From: UBA4416 sp035439445
GTDB taxonomy: Bacteria > Bacteroidota > Bacteroidia > B-17B0 > Aurantibacillaceae
DNA: 64,000 bases
Direction of reading: 5' to 3'
Assembly (NCBI GenBank): GCA_035439445.1
Contig: DAORKG010000007.1
Location: 48,943-112,942, forward strand
Shown in pieces: positions 1 to 9,437 of this stretch. The notes beneath the pieces were generated by a model. The model was not told where the DNA came from. It saw only the letters and a program-made list of their open reading frames with translations, and made no database searches. Each line of letters opens with the position of its first letter. The stretch's first letter is position 1. Position numbers and translations under genes: made by a program.

Positions 1-1
1 T

Positions 2-328
2 TATACTATGTCGGCTAACTATAATCCATTAGGTGCATCATATATAGATTATGGATTGGGTGCATTTTTAAATAATAGTAATTACAACGGACAATTTAAA
101 GTGCCTACTTTACGTAATGTTGCTATTTCTGCCCCGTATTTTCATAATGGAGTTTTTAATACATTAGAAGATGCTGTTCATTTCTACAATAAAAGAGATT
201 CGCTATTTCCAAATCCTGAAGTGTCTGCTAATGTTAATAAAACTGAATTGGGTAAACTAAAATTAAGTTCACAGGACGAGAAAGATTTAGTAGCGTTTTT
301 AAAAACGTTAACTGATGGCTACAAGTAA
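2..328 (+). CDS. Di-haem cytochrome c peroxidase (MauG/CCP family), C-terminal fragment
   Basis: The frame is open to the window edge, so the true start lies to the left; the first Met in view (position 8) need not be the start. The visible 106 residues carry the conserved C-terminal block of bacterial di-haem peroxidases: KVPTLRNVAISAPYFHNG, then a LEDAVHFYN stretch, and a final EKDLVAFLKTLTDG helix. In the family this block follows the second CxxCH haem site, which is not in view. Such enzymes reduce peroxide in the periplasm. It converges on the T9SS gene at 339 with only 10 bases between them and no visible terminator. The family call is firm; the exact substrate cannot be told from the fragment. 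Confidence 0.85.
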   Translation, partial: YTMSANYNPLGASYIDYGLGAFLNNSNYNGQFKVPTLRNVAISAPYFHNGVFNTLEDAVHFYNKRDSLFPNPEVSANVNKTELGKLKLSSQDEKDLVAFLKTLTDGYK

Positions 329-338
329 AAGCTCGAAT

Positions 339-3300
339 TTACTTAACAATTAATTTTTTTCTGTATATATTTTGATCAGATGATACGGTTATGAAATATA
401 CTCCTTTCGCTAACTCATGGGTTAAGTTGATAGTAAATTTCATGTCCTCATTTGATGCTATCATTTTAGAATAAGTTTCTTTCCCAGAAACATCATGAAT
501 AGAGATAATAATGATATTTTCAACCACTTCATCAAATGCAATATTAATTTCTGAACCATCGTTCGGATTTGGATATACTTCAAATGAAAAATCCTTAGTG
601 TTATTGAATTCCACAGATTGGATTTGAGAATACTTGAAAGTACCATCAAAATCAACTTGTTTTAATCTGTAATACGATACTCCGCGATATGGTTTATAAT
701 CATTTGAATAATAACTTAAATGTGTGAGGCTATTTCCTGCTCCATCAACAATAGTAACTTTTTCAAAATTAAGCCCATCTTTGGATCTTTCTATAACATA
801 ATAATCATTATTTGATTCTGTTGCAGTTTCCCATTTTACATCAACTTGTTGATTATTTTTTATGGCTGTAAAAGAAAGTAATTCTATTGGTAATGGGTTT
901 CCACCACCGATCGCATCGCCTAGTGTAAATCTACTATAGTTTGTAAAGGCAGATGGTGATGATGTTGAAGTTATAAACCCAGCTGGTGCTCCTGAACCAG
1001 TTCCGCCAATATCAATCCATGTAGTTGGTGCGGCAGAAGTGTTTTTTACAATTCTTAAATTACTTGGATCTCTTACTTCATCACCATCTAAATAATATAA
1101 AGTAATTGACTGAGTACCAGTTAGAGATTGTGTTGGAAGTGCAGCTCCAGTGCTTGTTAAAGTTCTGTCAACATCCCAATAATTTATATCAGAAACCGTA
1201 TCAACAGTTGCAGGTAATGTATATCCTAATGATCTTGCAGATGCATTAATAACCTCTGCTTTGTATGTAATAGATGTTGTAACACTATTTCTTTCTCCTA
1301 AAATTACGGGGCGCCATTTTGTACCCTTACCTACTGGAAATGTTAAACTGTTTAATGTGTTACTCGTAACATTATAGTAACATGGTCCGTTAATAAATGA
1401 ATTGGCACTACCAATGTTGGAAGTTACAGTCTCATCTGTGAGTGTTATGCTATTTGTAGATGACGAGATGATGTTGCCGGATGTCATTAACAAGCTGTTT
1501 GAAATATTTAATGGAACATTTAATGTTATTGAACCACTTGATGTTGTATTCATTACTAAGTTACGGATAGTTGGGATAAATGAGTTTGAACCTAAAAATA
1601 ATTGTGTCCCATTACCTTCTATTGTAACAGTTCCTGATGTTGTTCCGCCGCAAAATGTTATTGATGAATTTGTACCTATAGTAGAGATGTTTTTTGAAAA
1701 TGTTCCGTTAGTTGCATAGCAAGGAACTAATGCTCCAGAAGATAATTGATTAAAAATTACATTTGCATTAAAATCATCAGCTACAGTGTTACCTAGGTAC
1801 CAATAACCAGTTCCGTTATTTATAAAAGTTGTTGTCCCATTAAATACGTTTCCTCCATAACTAGATAAACTAGACGCGCCATTTGCCTGAAAATTATTCG
1901 TGCCGTTAAAGGTTCCTCCTCTTAAATTAATGTTAGGAGAAGTAAAACTTACATTTCCATTAAAAACACATCTTGTTGGAGCTGAATTATTATTTGCTAC
2001 AAATATGGTTGAATTAGTTGGAGCACCACTAATTGTGCTATTTGGAAGATTATTGGTTTGATTGATACTGTTAAAGTATATATTAGTGGCACCTAAAATA
2101 GTTCCGTCAATTATCTGCCCTGATGAAGTTAAGGTAACTGATGAATAGCCTGTTGACGACCCAATGTAAATGTCACCAACAGAAGTTGCTAACGAATTTA
2201 ATTGTAAAGTATTTTCAATGGTTACTGTGCTTGTGTTTGTTGAAGTTGCATCTCCGATGGTTACATTTCCGGTTAAAGAAACATTGATAATAATTGGGCC
2301 ATGAAATATATGACTATTGTTCCCAGTTCCATTTTGGCGTCCTACAAAAAATCCACCTGAAGTTGTACTGATAATTGTGGTTGTGCCATAATATTCATTT
2401 CCTATAGAATTTGCACCTACAATAAAATTATTATTTGTTGCGCCAGCTATATTTGTTCCATTTGCATCAAATGTAGCATTGTAAAATATATCTGGTGTGG
2501 GATTGTTATGGCCCATTCTCCATCGAGCAGCTGTTGCTGTTGTTTTAAAGTAACAACTTGGTCCATAAAAGATATTTCCACCGGCAAAATCATCAACAGA
2601 TGGCCCTGTTTTTGTGAAATTTGTTGCACCATAAAATTTTGAACCAATCCATGTGCTACTATTTGATGTCATTGTAATAGACACAGCGCCAGTTGTAGTA
2701 TTGGTACCTACTGTAAAATTATTGAAATCAACAGTATAAGTATCCGTAGGGTCAGTAATTGTAATAGAAGAGCCAGGAACGGTTGTCATAATTGTGCCAT
2801 TACTTAATGCAGAAGTTGCACTACCACCAGTGATAATTAAATTATTTCCGCTCAAGTTTAATGCACCTGCGGTCCAGTCAATATCATTGGTGATATTTAA
2901 ATTTTTATTGATTGATAATTGGGGACTTGTGCCAAATGAGTTGTTAATAGTAGCATTATAAAACGTTTCGCCGGATGTTAATGGAGTTGATATACTTTGT
3001 GAATTCAATGTGCCTCCAAATGTTACTCTGGATGTTTGCTCAATAAATGGGTCTGCGTTTGAACTTGTAATTTGCCAATTTCCATTTATTTGTATATTGT
3101 ATGGAGTACTTGTCATATCCAACTGAGTTGTTCCGGAAACGGATAGGTTACCATTCACTGTAAATGTGACAGAGGCTGTTTTTGTACCGGAATTTGATAA
3201 TGACAAATTATAATAGTTTGTAATTGCTGAATTTAATGTTTGATTAGTGCCGGCGTATTCAATTGTTCCATTAGTATTTGTGTATGTCCCCCCACCAATG

Positions 3301-3818
3301 TAAGTTCCTGTAACACGAAGCAACCCTGTTCCTAAAAATGTAACTGAGTTTCGAAGGACTGTAGCACCGAGAGAAATATTCCCATTTACATTCAGCGTGC
3401 CGGTATTAATTGAAATTGCACAAACTCGATTATTATTACCCGAATTTGTACTATTCAATCCGTTACAATTTACAAATCCATTACCTGCATCCAATAAATT
3501 TGTATTAGCTGATGTAATTGGTGGAACAATTGTAATGGTATTACTAACTGTCAAGGTAAAACCACTATTAACTGTAAGTGTGTTAGATGTGGCAGCAGAC
3601 GAACCAATTGTAATGGAATTACAAGTATAGTTTCCATCTACAGATAATGTTCGGCCTCCTGAGATAACTATGTCATCACCAGGGTTTGGTAAAATACCAC
3701 CAGGCCAAGGGGCATTTGGCGTGGTTGAACTCCAATTTCCGCTTCCAGCAATAGTAATGGTAGCAGATTTTACAAGAAAACAAAGTAATAAAAGCCAAAG
3801 AGTAAAAAAAATCTTCAT
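339..3818 (-). CDS. Large secreted surface protein with T9SS type A sorting domain
   Basis: 1159 residues. A hydrophobic signal peptide (about residues 1-18) is followed by GNWSSTTPNAPWPGG and a long Asn/Thr/Ser/Gly-rich region of repeated short beta strands (about 20-950), suggesting a beta-helix or other repetitive beta fold. A PIELLSFTA segment with a conserved YYRLKQVDFDG block (about 970-1065) is the module usually found just before T9SS signals. The last 80 residues (VYPNPNDG ... GVYFITVSSD ... KKLIVK) are a type A sorting domain. The protein is therefore expected to cross the outer membrane by T9SS and be anchored or released. No catalytic motif is visible, so an adhesin or structural role is only inference. 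Confidence 0.85.
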   Translation of the reverse strand: MKIFFTLWLLLLCFLVKSATITIAGSGNWSSTTPNAPWPGGILPNPGDDIVISGGRTLSVDGNYTCNSITIGSSAATSNTLTVNSGFTLTVSNTITIVPPITSANTNLLDAGNGFVNCNGLNSTNSGNNNRVCAISINTGTLNVNGNISLGATVLRNSVTFLGTGLLRVTGTYIGGGTYTNTNGTIEYAGTNQTLNSAITNYYNLSLSNSGTKTASVTFTVNGNLSVSGTTQLDMTSTPYNIQINGNWQITSSNADPFIEQTSRVTFGGTLNSQSISTPLTSGETFYNATINNSFGTSPQLSINKNLNITNDIDWTAGALNLSGNNLIITGGSATSALSNGTIMTTVPGSSITITDPTDTYTVDFNNFTVGTNTTTGAVSITMTSNSSTWIGSKFYGATNFTKTGPSVDDFAGGNIFYGPSCYFKTTATAARWRMGHNNPTPDIFYNATFDANGTNIAGATNNNFIVGANSIGNEYYGTTTIISTTSGGFFVGRQNGTGNNSHIFHGPIIINVSLTGNVTIGDATSTNTSTVTIENTLQLNSLATSVGDIYIGSSTGYSSVTLTSSGQIIDGTILGATNIYFNSINQTNNLPNSTISGAPTNSTIFVANNNSAPTRCVFNGNVSFTSPNINLRGGTFNGTNNFQANGASSLSSYGGNVFNGTTTFINNGTGYWYLGNTVADDFNANVIFNQLSSGALVPCYATNGTFSKNISTIGTNSSITFCGGTTSGTVTIEGNGTQLFLGSNSFIPTIRNLVMNTTSSGSITLNVPLNISNSLLMTSGNIISSSTNSITLTDETVTSNIGSANSFINGPCYYNVTSNTLNSLTFPVGKGTKWRPVILGERNSVTTSITYKAEVINASARSLGYTLPATVDTVSDINYWDVDRTLTSTGAALPTQSLTGTQSITLYYLDGDEVRDPSNLRIVKNTSAAPTTWIDIGGTGSGAPAGFITSTSSPSAFTNYSRFTLGDAIGGGNPLPIELLSFTAIKNNQQVDVKWETATESNNDYYVIERSKDGLNFEKVTIVDGAGNSLTHLSYYSNDYKPYRGVSYYRLKQVDFDGTFKYSQIQSVEFNNTKDFSFEVYPNPNDGSEINIAFDEVVENIIIISIHDVSGKETYSKMIASNEDMKFTINLTHELAKGVYFITVSSDQNIYRKKLIVK

Positions 3819-3957
3819 ATAAAATAGGTTAAAATAAACTCTTGTATTTGGTAATCAATCATATACAAAGTTATAACTATTTCGAAGATTTCAAAATATA
3901 TTATATAAAGTTGCTTTTGTGCTAACTGATATTTTAAATATAGTTACGCTTTTTTTA

Positions 3958-4977
3958 CTATATGCTCTTTACACAATCAATAAAGAATTTCACTTTATTT
4001 TTATCTAAATCGGGATATAAGCCATGACCCAAGTTGGCAATATAACGTTGTTTGCCAAATGCATTTACCATTTTACGGGCTGTAGTTTCAATGGTTTTTT
4101 CATCTGCATATAACATGCATGGGTCTGCATTTCCCTGCAATGTTTTTTCGTGGCCAATAATAATACGTGCATCTTGTGGATTAATTGTCCAGTCTAAACC
4201 AATAGTGTTGCAGTTTAATTTTGCCATATCCGCTAAAGCAAAGTGTGCATCTTTTGCAAACACTGTAACCGGTACTAATGGTTCAATGGCATCACAAATT
4301 TTTGAAATATATTTTAATGAGAATTCTAAATATTGTTCAGGACCTAAAACACCAGCCCAACTGTCAAAAATTTGAACCATATCAGCACCCGCAGCAATTT
4401 GTCCTTTTAAGTAGTTAATGGTGCTTTGAGTAATTTTTTCTAATAATTGATGAGCTAAAGCAGGTTCTTGATACAAGAATTTTTTTGCCTGACTAAAGGT
4501 TTTACTACCACTTCCTTCAACCATATAAGCCATTAATGTCCATGGAGCACCTCCAAAACCAATTAATGGTACTCTGTTATTCAAATCTTTTTTAGTCAAT
4601 TTGATTGCTTGAATCACATAATCTAAATCTCCCGCATCAGCAATATGTAAATCATCAATGTCTTTTTGAGATTTAATTGTTTTTTCAAAGTTAGGGCCTT
4701 TTGCTTCTATCATTTGATATGGTAAGCCCATTGCTTCAGGAATTACTAATATGTCAGAGAAAATAATGGCAGCATCAACTCCTAAAATATCAACCGGTTG
4801 TATGGTTACTTCAGCTGCTAATTCAGGATTTTTTACAAACTCAATAAAGTTTTTTGCTCGAGCTCTGGTTGCTTTATATTCTGGTAATATGCGTCCTGCC
4901 TGACGCATTAACCAAATTGGTACACGTTCAACTTTCTCTCCTCTAGCTGCCCTTAGTATAATGTCGTTTTGATACAT
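3958..4977 (-). CDS. hemE: Uroporphyrinogen decarboxylase
   Basis: 339 residues, normal length. HemE removes the four acetate carboxyls of uroporphyrinogen III to give coproporphyrinogen III in haem synthesis, in the cytoplasm. The N-terminal signature PIWLMRQAGR (about 20-29) is intact, as are GVDAAIIFSDILVIPEAMG (substrate Asp), GFGGAPWTLMAYMVEG and the C-terminal NLGHGLYPD His. The bestrophin-like gene at 4979-5842 lies directly upstream with a 1-base gap, so the two are probably co-transcribed. No other haem gene is next to it. Confidence 0.97.
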   Translation of the reverse strand: MYQNDIILRAARGEKVERVPIWLMRQAGRILPEYKATRARAKNFIEFVKNPELAAEVTIQPVDILGVDAAIIFSDILVIPEAMGLPYQMIEAKGPNFEKTIKSQKDIDDLHIADAGDLDYVIQAIKLTKKDLNNRVPLIGFGGAPWTLMAYMVEGSGSKTFSQAKKFLYQEPALAHQLLEKITQSTINYLKGQIAAGADMVQIFDSWAGVLGPEQYLEFSLKYISKICDAIEPLVPVTVFAKDAHFALADMAKLNCNTIGLDWTINPQDARIIIGHEKTLQGNADPCMLYADEKTIETTARKMVNAFGKQRYIANLGHGLYPDLDKNKVKFFIDCVKSI

Positions 4978-4978
4978 A

Positions 4979-5842
4979 TTAGTTTAAAATTTCGTTTAAG
5001 TTAGTTTTTATTCTTTTGCAAATATCATCAATTGGCAAATCATTGTCATCTTCACCAAATGGATCTTCGATTTCTTCTGCAATCAATTCAATACTGGCAA
5101 ATACATACAATACAATAATTGAAATAGGGACTGTAATATAACCAAATTCACTCCCAAAAAATATTGGTAATGACATGATGTAAAGAAAAATCATTTTCTT
5201 CAAAAAAATGTTGTATGAATATGGAATAGGTGTATTTTTAATTCGTTCGCATGCCCCGCAATTATCTGTAAATGATTTTAGTTCTTCATTTAAGATGATT
5301 AGTTGTTCCCCAGAAATATCTTTGTTTATGTATAAGGTATTAATTTTTGCATATAACGCTTTGGCAATAAAATTTGGTTTATGATCGGAGTCTGCGAATT
5401 TAGCAAGATTGATGCTTTCTGTTTGAATAAATTCTTCTTGAATATATTTTCCTCTCAAATGGTTTTTAAATGCAAAAACATAGTTCGTAATTAAATGTTT
5501 AATCTCCTGTTTATCTTTTTCATGAATCAAAATAGATGATAATTTCATTGCCAGGTTTCTGGAGTTATTTACAGTGCTGCCCCAAATTTTCCTTCCTTCC
5601 CACCATCTGTCATATGCGGAGTTAGTTCTAAATACCAATAGCATTGATAATACAAAACCTAATATGGAGTGCATTACCGTAGGATTTTTAGTTTCTAAAT
5701 GAAAAAAGTGTAGTTCACTGTAAACAATTGCCGCTGCATATATTCCAATGCTTACAAGCGACCAAAACAATCTTCTGAATGTGTCGCTTTTGTGAAATTG
5801 TATAATAAGTGTGAACCAGTCTTTTGGGTTATATGTTACCAT
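4979..5842 (-). CDS. Bestrophin-like (UPF0187) membrane channel protein
   Basis: 287 residues. The block SMLLVFRTNSAYDRWWEGRK (about 66-84) is the hallmark of the bestrophin/YneE family, whose members form pentameric anion or cation channels in the inner membrane. Hydrophobic segments lie at about 27-44, 57-72, 215-230 and 235-255, with an acidic C-terminal stretch (EEIEDPFGEDDNDLP) that corresponds to the Ca-clasp region in eukaryotic bestrophins and is also common in bacterial members. It sits immediately upstream of hemE, probably as the first gene of a two-gene unit. Ion selectivity cannot be read from sequence. Confidence 0.9.
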   Translation of the reverse strand: MVTYNPKDWFTLIIQFHKSDTFRRLFWSLVSIGIYAAAIVYSELHFFHLETKNPTVMHSILGFVLSMLLVFRTNSAYDRWWEGRKIWGSTVNNSRNLAMKLSSILIHEKDKQEIKHLITNYVFAFKNHLRGKYIQEEFIQTESINLAKFADSDHKPNFIAKALYAKINTLYINKDISGEQLIILNEELKSFTDNCGACERIKNTPIPYSYNIFLKKMIFLYIMSLPIFFGSEFGYITVPISIIVLYVFASIELIAEEIEDPFGEDDNDLPIDDICKRIKTNLNEILN

Positions 5843-5875
5843 AATAGTGTTGCAAAGTTAACAGGTTTCTTTAAT

Positions 5876-6301
5876 CTAGCACTTTAAAACATGTCCAAAT
5901 CTTGCAATAAACTGTCTATTTTTTAGTTTTTTGAACTGTTGTTTTTGTATAGAATTTTCAAATTTGTTTTTAAAAAGCTCTTCGTTACAAATAATCCCAC
6001 ATTTTTTACCTTTCAAAAACTTTACTATGTTAGGAACACCTTCGTCGTTTATTGCAATGAGTATATCGGCATAAAAACTCTCACAGTTTTTACAATTCAA
6101 ATTTTTAATTTTAAATATTTTCTTGATTTCAGAATATTCAAAATAATTCCAGTTATTTTCAAAGGCTGTCCATTCTGCTTTTTCCTCATTTGAAAAAGTA
6201 TTGTATATCTGGTACAAATGCAAAGTGTCTTTTTGTGCTTTTAGTTTACTTGTGAAGAATAAACCTACAGTATATAAAGTAAAAATCCAGAAATATTTCA
6301 T
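5876..6301 (-). CDS. Small exported protein of unknown function
   Basis: 141 residues from the preferred ATG; an upstream ATG at 6322 would add seven residues ahead of the signal peptide and is less likely. Residues 1-22 form a signal peptide ending KLKAQ, the usual Bacteroidota cleavage context. The mature part is Lys/Asn/Phe-rich with five Cys, including a CKNC motif and a C-terminal LKC. The segment ILIAINDEGVPNIVKFLKGKKCG resembles the small energy-transducer-like or TonB C-terminal domains seen in some Bacteroidota exported proteins, but this is a weak resemblance. I do not recognise a named family. Confidence 0.6.
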   Translation of the reverse strand: MKYFWIFTLYTVGLFFTSKLKAQKDTLHLYQIYNTFSNEEKAEWTAFENNWNYFEYSEIKKIFKIKNLNCKNCESFYADILIAINDEGVPNIVKFLKGKKCGIICNEELFKNKFENSIQKQQFKKLKNRQFIARFGHVLKC

Positions 6302-6456
6302 AATTGAGCAAAGATTAAACAAAATTATACATAATTATTACCGTTCATATAGTTTTCGACTAAAGATATTGTGTTTAACAATTTTATGATTTAGCTTAGA
6401 TACAACTAAAATTTACATACATTAAAAAGTATTTATAGTAACTAAAAAAACAACAC

Positions 6457-8445
6457 ATGAAGTACTTTATTTATCTGTCAGCTTTGGCTTTTTCTTTCTT
6501 AAAGATGAATGCACAAACCGACCACTATTGTGCAAAGCATAAAGCACAACATTTTGAAAAAAGAATGTCAGTAGCATTACCTCCGGGTTATGTTCCGCCC
6601 GAAAATAAATATGATTTAAAATTTTATCATTTGAATTTGAATGTAGAACGTAATACGTTATTTATTAGTGGAAATGTAAGAAGCATTGCAAAAGTTGTTG
6701 CTACAAGCCTCGATTCTTTTGCTTTTGTTTTACATGAAAATCATACTATTGATTCTGTCTATGTAAATGGAGCTAAACGTTCTTTTGTAAGAAGAGATAG
6801 TTTAGTTTTGGCAACTGCCGGTACTCCAATAGCACAAAATCAATTATTTGATGCTGTGGTTTATTATAAAGGAACTTGTACTACTGCCGGAGGAGCTGCA
6901 ATTGGGAATGGTTACAATATGGGAACTTCAGGCTCTTGGGGAAATCAGGTTACGTGGAGTTTAAGTGAAAGTATTGTGGCATATCATTGGTTTCCGTGTA
7001 AACAAGATTTGAGAGATAAGATAGACTCTTCATGGGTTTATGCTACCACAGATTCCAGCAATATGGTTGGTTCAAATGGTTTATTAAAAAATATAGTTAC
7101 TATAGGTAACAAAAAAAGATATGAATGGAAATCGAATTACCCGATTGATTATTATTTAATTTCGGTTGCTACTGCAAAGTATAAACCTTATATATTGTAC
7201 GCTAAACCGCAATACCTAGTTAACGATTCTATTTATGTCCAAAACTTTATTTATGATAATGCTATAAATAACACAGCATGGGCAACTCAAAAGGCCGCAT
7301 TAAATAGAATAACTGAAACAATCGAAAAGCAATCTGACCTTTATGGAATGTATCCGTTTTATAAAGAAAAATATGGACACTGTATGGCTCCTTTTGGAGG
7401 AGGAATGGAGCATCAAACTATGACAAGTTTAGGTTTTTTCGATTTTGAATTAGATGCACATGAGTTGGGACATCAATGGTGGGGAGATAATGTTACTTGC
7501 GCTGCTTGGAAAGATATTTTCATCAATGAAGGATGGGCTAGTTATACAGAATATTTATGCCATCAATATATGACAGGCACCGGAACAACTGCCACTCAAA
7601 AGATGTTGGATGTTCATAATAGTGTAATGTCTCAACCAGGTGGAAGTTGTTATTTTACTAATGCTGATACAATGAACGCTAACGTGATTTTTAGCTCAAG
7701 ATTAACCTATGATAAGGGAAGCGCTGTAATTCACAGTTTACGTTACGAAATTAATAACGATTCTGTATTTTTCCCTGCTATCAGAGCATTTCAAAACACT
7801 TATGCTAAAAGCACTGCTAGTGTTATTGATTTCAAAAACTTTATGGAAGCCCAAAGTGGACTTAATTTCACACAGTTTTTTAATCAATGGTATTATGGGC
7901 AAGGTTATCCAACATTTAGCGTTTCCTGGAATCAATCAAACAATGTTTTTTATTTAAAATCTACTCAGGCTCAATCTGTCCCTAGTTCTGTTCCTTTATT
8001 TATGACACATGTGGATTATAGAATTTCCCGAACGGCTAAGCCTGATACGATTGTGAGACTATATCACGGACAAACGGTAGAGAACTATACATTAGCTTTA
8101 ACAGGAACTGTTACAAGTATTGGGATTGACCCAAATAACTGGATTCTAAATAAGGTAGGAACTAATACGAAAGATATTACTTTAGGCGGACTTGAGTTAG
8201 ATGCTTCTGAAGCGTCAATTTTCATAGGACCAAATCCAACTTCTGATGTTTTAAATATCTATATGAGTAATAATGATAAAGCACTTGTAGAAGTTTTTGA
8301 TGTAACAGGAAAATTGATGTTAAATCAAAATTTTGATACACATGTGGAATTTGATATTTCAAAATTTGCAAATGGAATTTATACAATAAATATTAAAAAT
8401 AAATCAGGAGATTTAATTAAAACAACTAAAGTTGTAAAAAATTAA
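6457..8445 (+). CDS. Secreted M1-family metallopeptidase with T9SS type A sorting domain
   Basis: 662 residues. A signal peptide (about 1-20, ...KMNAQ) is followed by an M1 N-terminal beta domain and the zinc site: HELGH at 335-339 with the third ligand Glu358 in NEGWASYTE. The exopeptidase motif that is GxMEN in classical M1 aminopeptidases reads GGMEH (315-319). After the catalytic domain there is a beta region and a type A T9SS sorting domain (PNPTSDVLNIY ... GIYTINIKNKSG ... KVVKN). It is therefore expected to cleave peptides at the cell surface or outside the cell. The gene stands alone and ends at a bidirectional terminator shared with ispE. Confidence 0.9.
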   Translation: MKYFIYLSALAFSFLKMNAQTDHYCAKHKAQHFEKRMSVALPPGYVPPENKYDLKFYHLNLNVERNTLFISGNVRSIAKVVATSLDSFAFVLHENHTIDSVYVNGAKRSFVRRDSLVLATAGTPIAQNQLFDAVVYYKGTCTTAGGAAIGNGYNMGTSGSWGNQVTWSLSESIVAYHWFPCKQDLRDKIDSSWVYATTDSSNMVGSNGLLKNIVTIGNKKRYEWKSNYPIDYYLISVATAKYKPYILYAKPQYLVNDSIYVQNFIYDNAINNTAWATQKAALNRITETIEKQSDLYGMYPFYKEKYGHCMAPFGGGMEHQTMTSLGFFDFELDAHELGHQWWGDNVTCAAWKDIFINEGWASYTEYLCHQYMTGTGTTATQKMLDVHNSVMSQPGGSCYFTNADTMNANVIFSSRLTYDKGSAVIHSLRYEINNDSVFFPAIRAFQNTYAKSTASVIDFKNFMEAQSGLNFTQFFNQWYYGQGYPTFSVSWNQSNNVFYLKSTQAQSVPSSVPLFMTHVDYRISRTAKPDTIVRLYHGQTVENYTLALTGTVTSIGIDPNNWILNKVGTNTKDITLGGLELDASEASIFIGPNPTSDVLNIYMSNNDKALVEVFDVTGKLMLNQNFDTHVEFDISKFANGIYTINIKNKSGDLIKTTKVVKN

Positions 8446-8460
8446 ACGCTTTAAAAGTAT

Positions 8461-8489
8461 AAAAGCCCTAAGAATTACTTAGGGCTTTT
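8461..8489. terminator. Bidirectional intrinsic terminator (M1 peptidase / ispE)
   Basis: A perfect 12-bp stem, AAAAGCCCTAAG at 8461-8472 with CTTAGGGCTTTT at 8478-8489, has a 5-base loop. T runs on the plus strand and A runs on the other side let it act in both directions between convergent genes. The ispE stop codon begins at 8491, directly beside the stem. Confidence 0.9.
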
Positions 8490-8490
8490 T

Positions 8491-9309
8491 TTATTTCATT
8501 TTGCCAACCCAATGAGGAAATTGCATAAGGTGTTTAATGTCGGGTTCTTTTTCAAATAAACCAAACACAGCGCTGCCACTGCCACTCATGCATGCATATT
8601 GAGCGCCTAATTCATATAAGTCTTTTTTTGTTTTTTCAACGATTGGGTATAAACTAAAAATCGATTTTTCGAAATCATTGATTAAATCTGTTTTCCAAGT
8701 TGAGATAGGTTGTTGTATGATTTCCAATAAAGATTTAATTGGTTGTTGTGGTTTCACTAAACTGTATGCTTCTTTTGTATTGCTATGCACGTTTGGATAA
8801 ACAATAGCAATGAATAGATGACTCAAGTCTAATTTAATATCTGTAAAAATATCTCCCTTTTGTGTAGCATAGACCGGAGTGTTTTTAATAAAAAATGCAC
8901 AATCACTTCCTAATTGACGAGCAATATCAATGCGTTCAGCTTCCGTAAAGTTTAATGAAAACTGTTCGTTTAGTAAATTAATAAAAAATGCAGCATCTGC
9001 ACTTCCACCTCCTAAGCCAGCTCCCATTGGTAGTGTCTTATGCAAATAAACATTAATATGAGGAAGAGTTTTGGTTTGTTTGATAATCTGATATGCTTTA
9101 TATAATAAGTTATCTTCGATGTTGCCAGCAATTGCCAAACCACTTAAATGTAAATTGAATTCTTTTTGTGACTCTTTGTTTACAATCACTTCTAGAGCAT
9201 CATTCCAAGCTATTGGGTAAAATATAGTTTCGATGTTATGATAACCATCCGAACGTTTTTCGGTAATATTTAGACCTAAGTTTATTTTAGCGTTTGGGAA
9301 GCAAATCAT
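8491..9309 (-). CDS. ispE: 4-diphosphocytidyl-2-C-methyl-D-erythritol kinase
   Basis: 272 residues. IspE phosphorylates CDP-methylerythritol in the MEP route to isoprenoids. GHMP-kinase features are all visible: NAKINLGL with the catalytic Lys at 8, SDGYHNIET, the ATP-binding glycine loop PMGAGLGGGSADAAF (94-108), the Asp in LGSDCAFF, and motif 3 CMSGSGSAVFGLF near the C terminus. It stands alone, divergent from accA with 128 bases between the start codons. The presence of the gene shows that this organism uses the MEP rather than the mevalonate pathway. Confidence 0.97.
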   Translation of the reverse strand: MICFPNAKINLGLNITEKRSDGYHNIETIFYPIAWNDALEVIVNKESQKEFNLHLSGLAIAGNIEDNLLYKAYQIIKQTKTLPHINVYLHKTLPMGAGLGGGSADAAFFINLLNEQFSLNFTEAERIDIARQLGSDCAFFIKNTPVYATQKGDIFTDIKLDLSHLFIAIVYPNVHSNTKEAYSLVKPQQPIKSLLEIIQQPISTWKTDLINDFEKSIFSLYPIVEKTKKDLYELGAQYACMSGSGSAVFGLFEKEPDIKHLMQFPHWVGKMK

Positions 9310-9384
9310 GCAGCAAAGCTATTAAATTTAATGAAACTGGTTTTTATATCAATTTTAATATTGATTATCAATAAGTTACAAGTG

Positions 9385-9412
9385 TTGTTTTTTCAATTTT
9401 TTAGTATCTTTG
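9385..9412 (+). promoter_or_regulatory. Bacteroidota-type promoter for accA-efp
   Basis: A TTG at 9385-9387, a 17-base spacer and TATCTTTG at 9405-9412 match the TTG-N17-23-TAnnTTTG consensus of the major sigma factor in this phylum. The start codon of accA is 25 bases downstream, giving a short leader. Confidence 0.8.
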
Positions 9413-9437
9413 CCCCCTAACTAATTACCACTATACT

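Noticed and set aside
8461..8489. Palindrome as another REP-type repeat
   Set aside because: Perfect stem with T/A runs between convergent stops is better explained as a bidirectional terminator; the same applies to 11020, 37025, 41672 and 43911.
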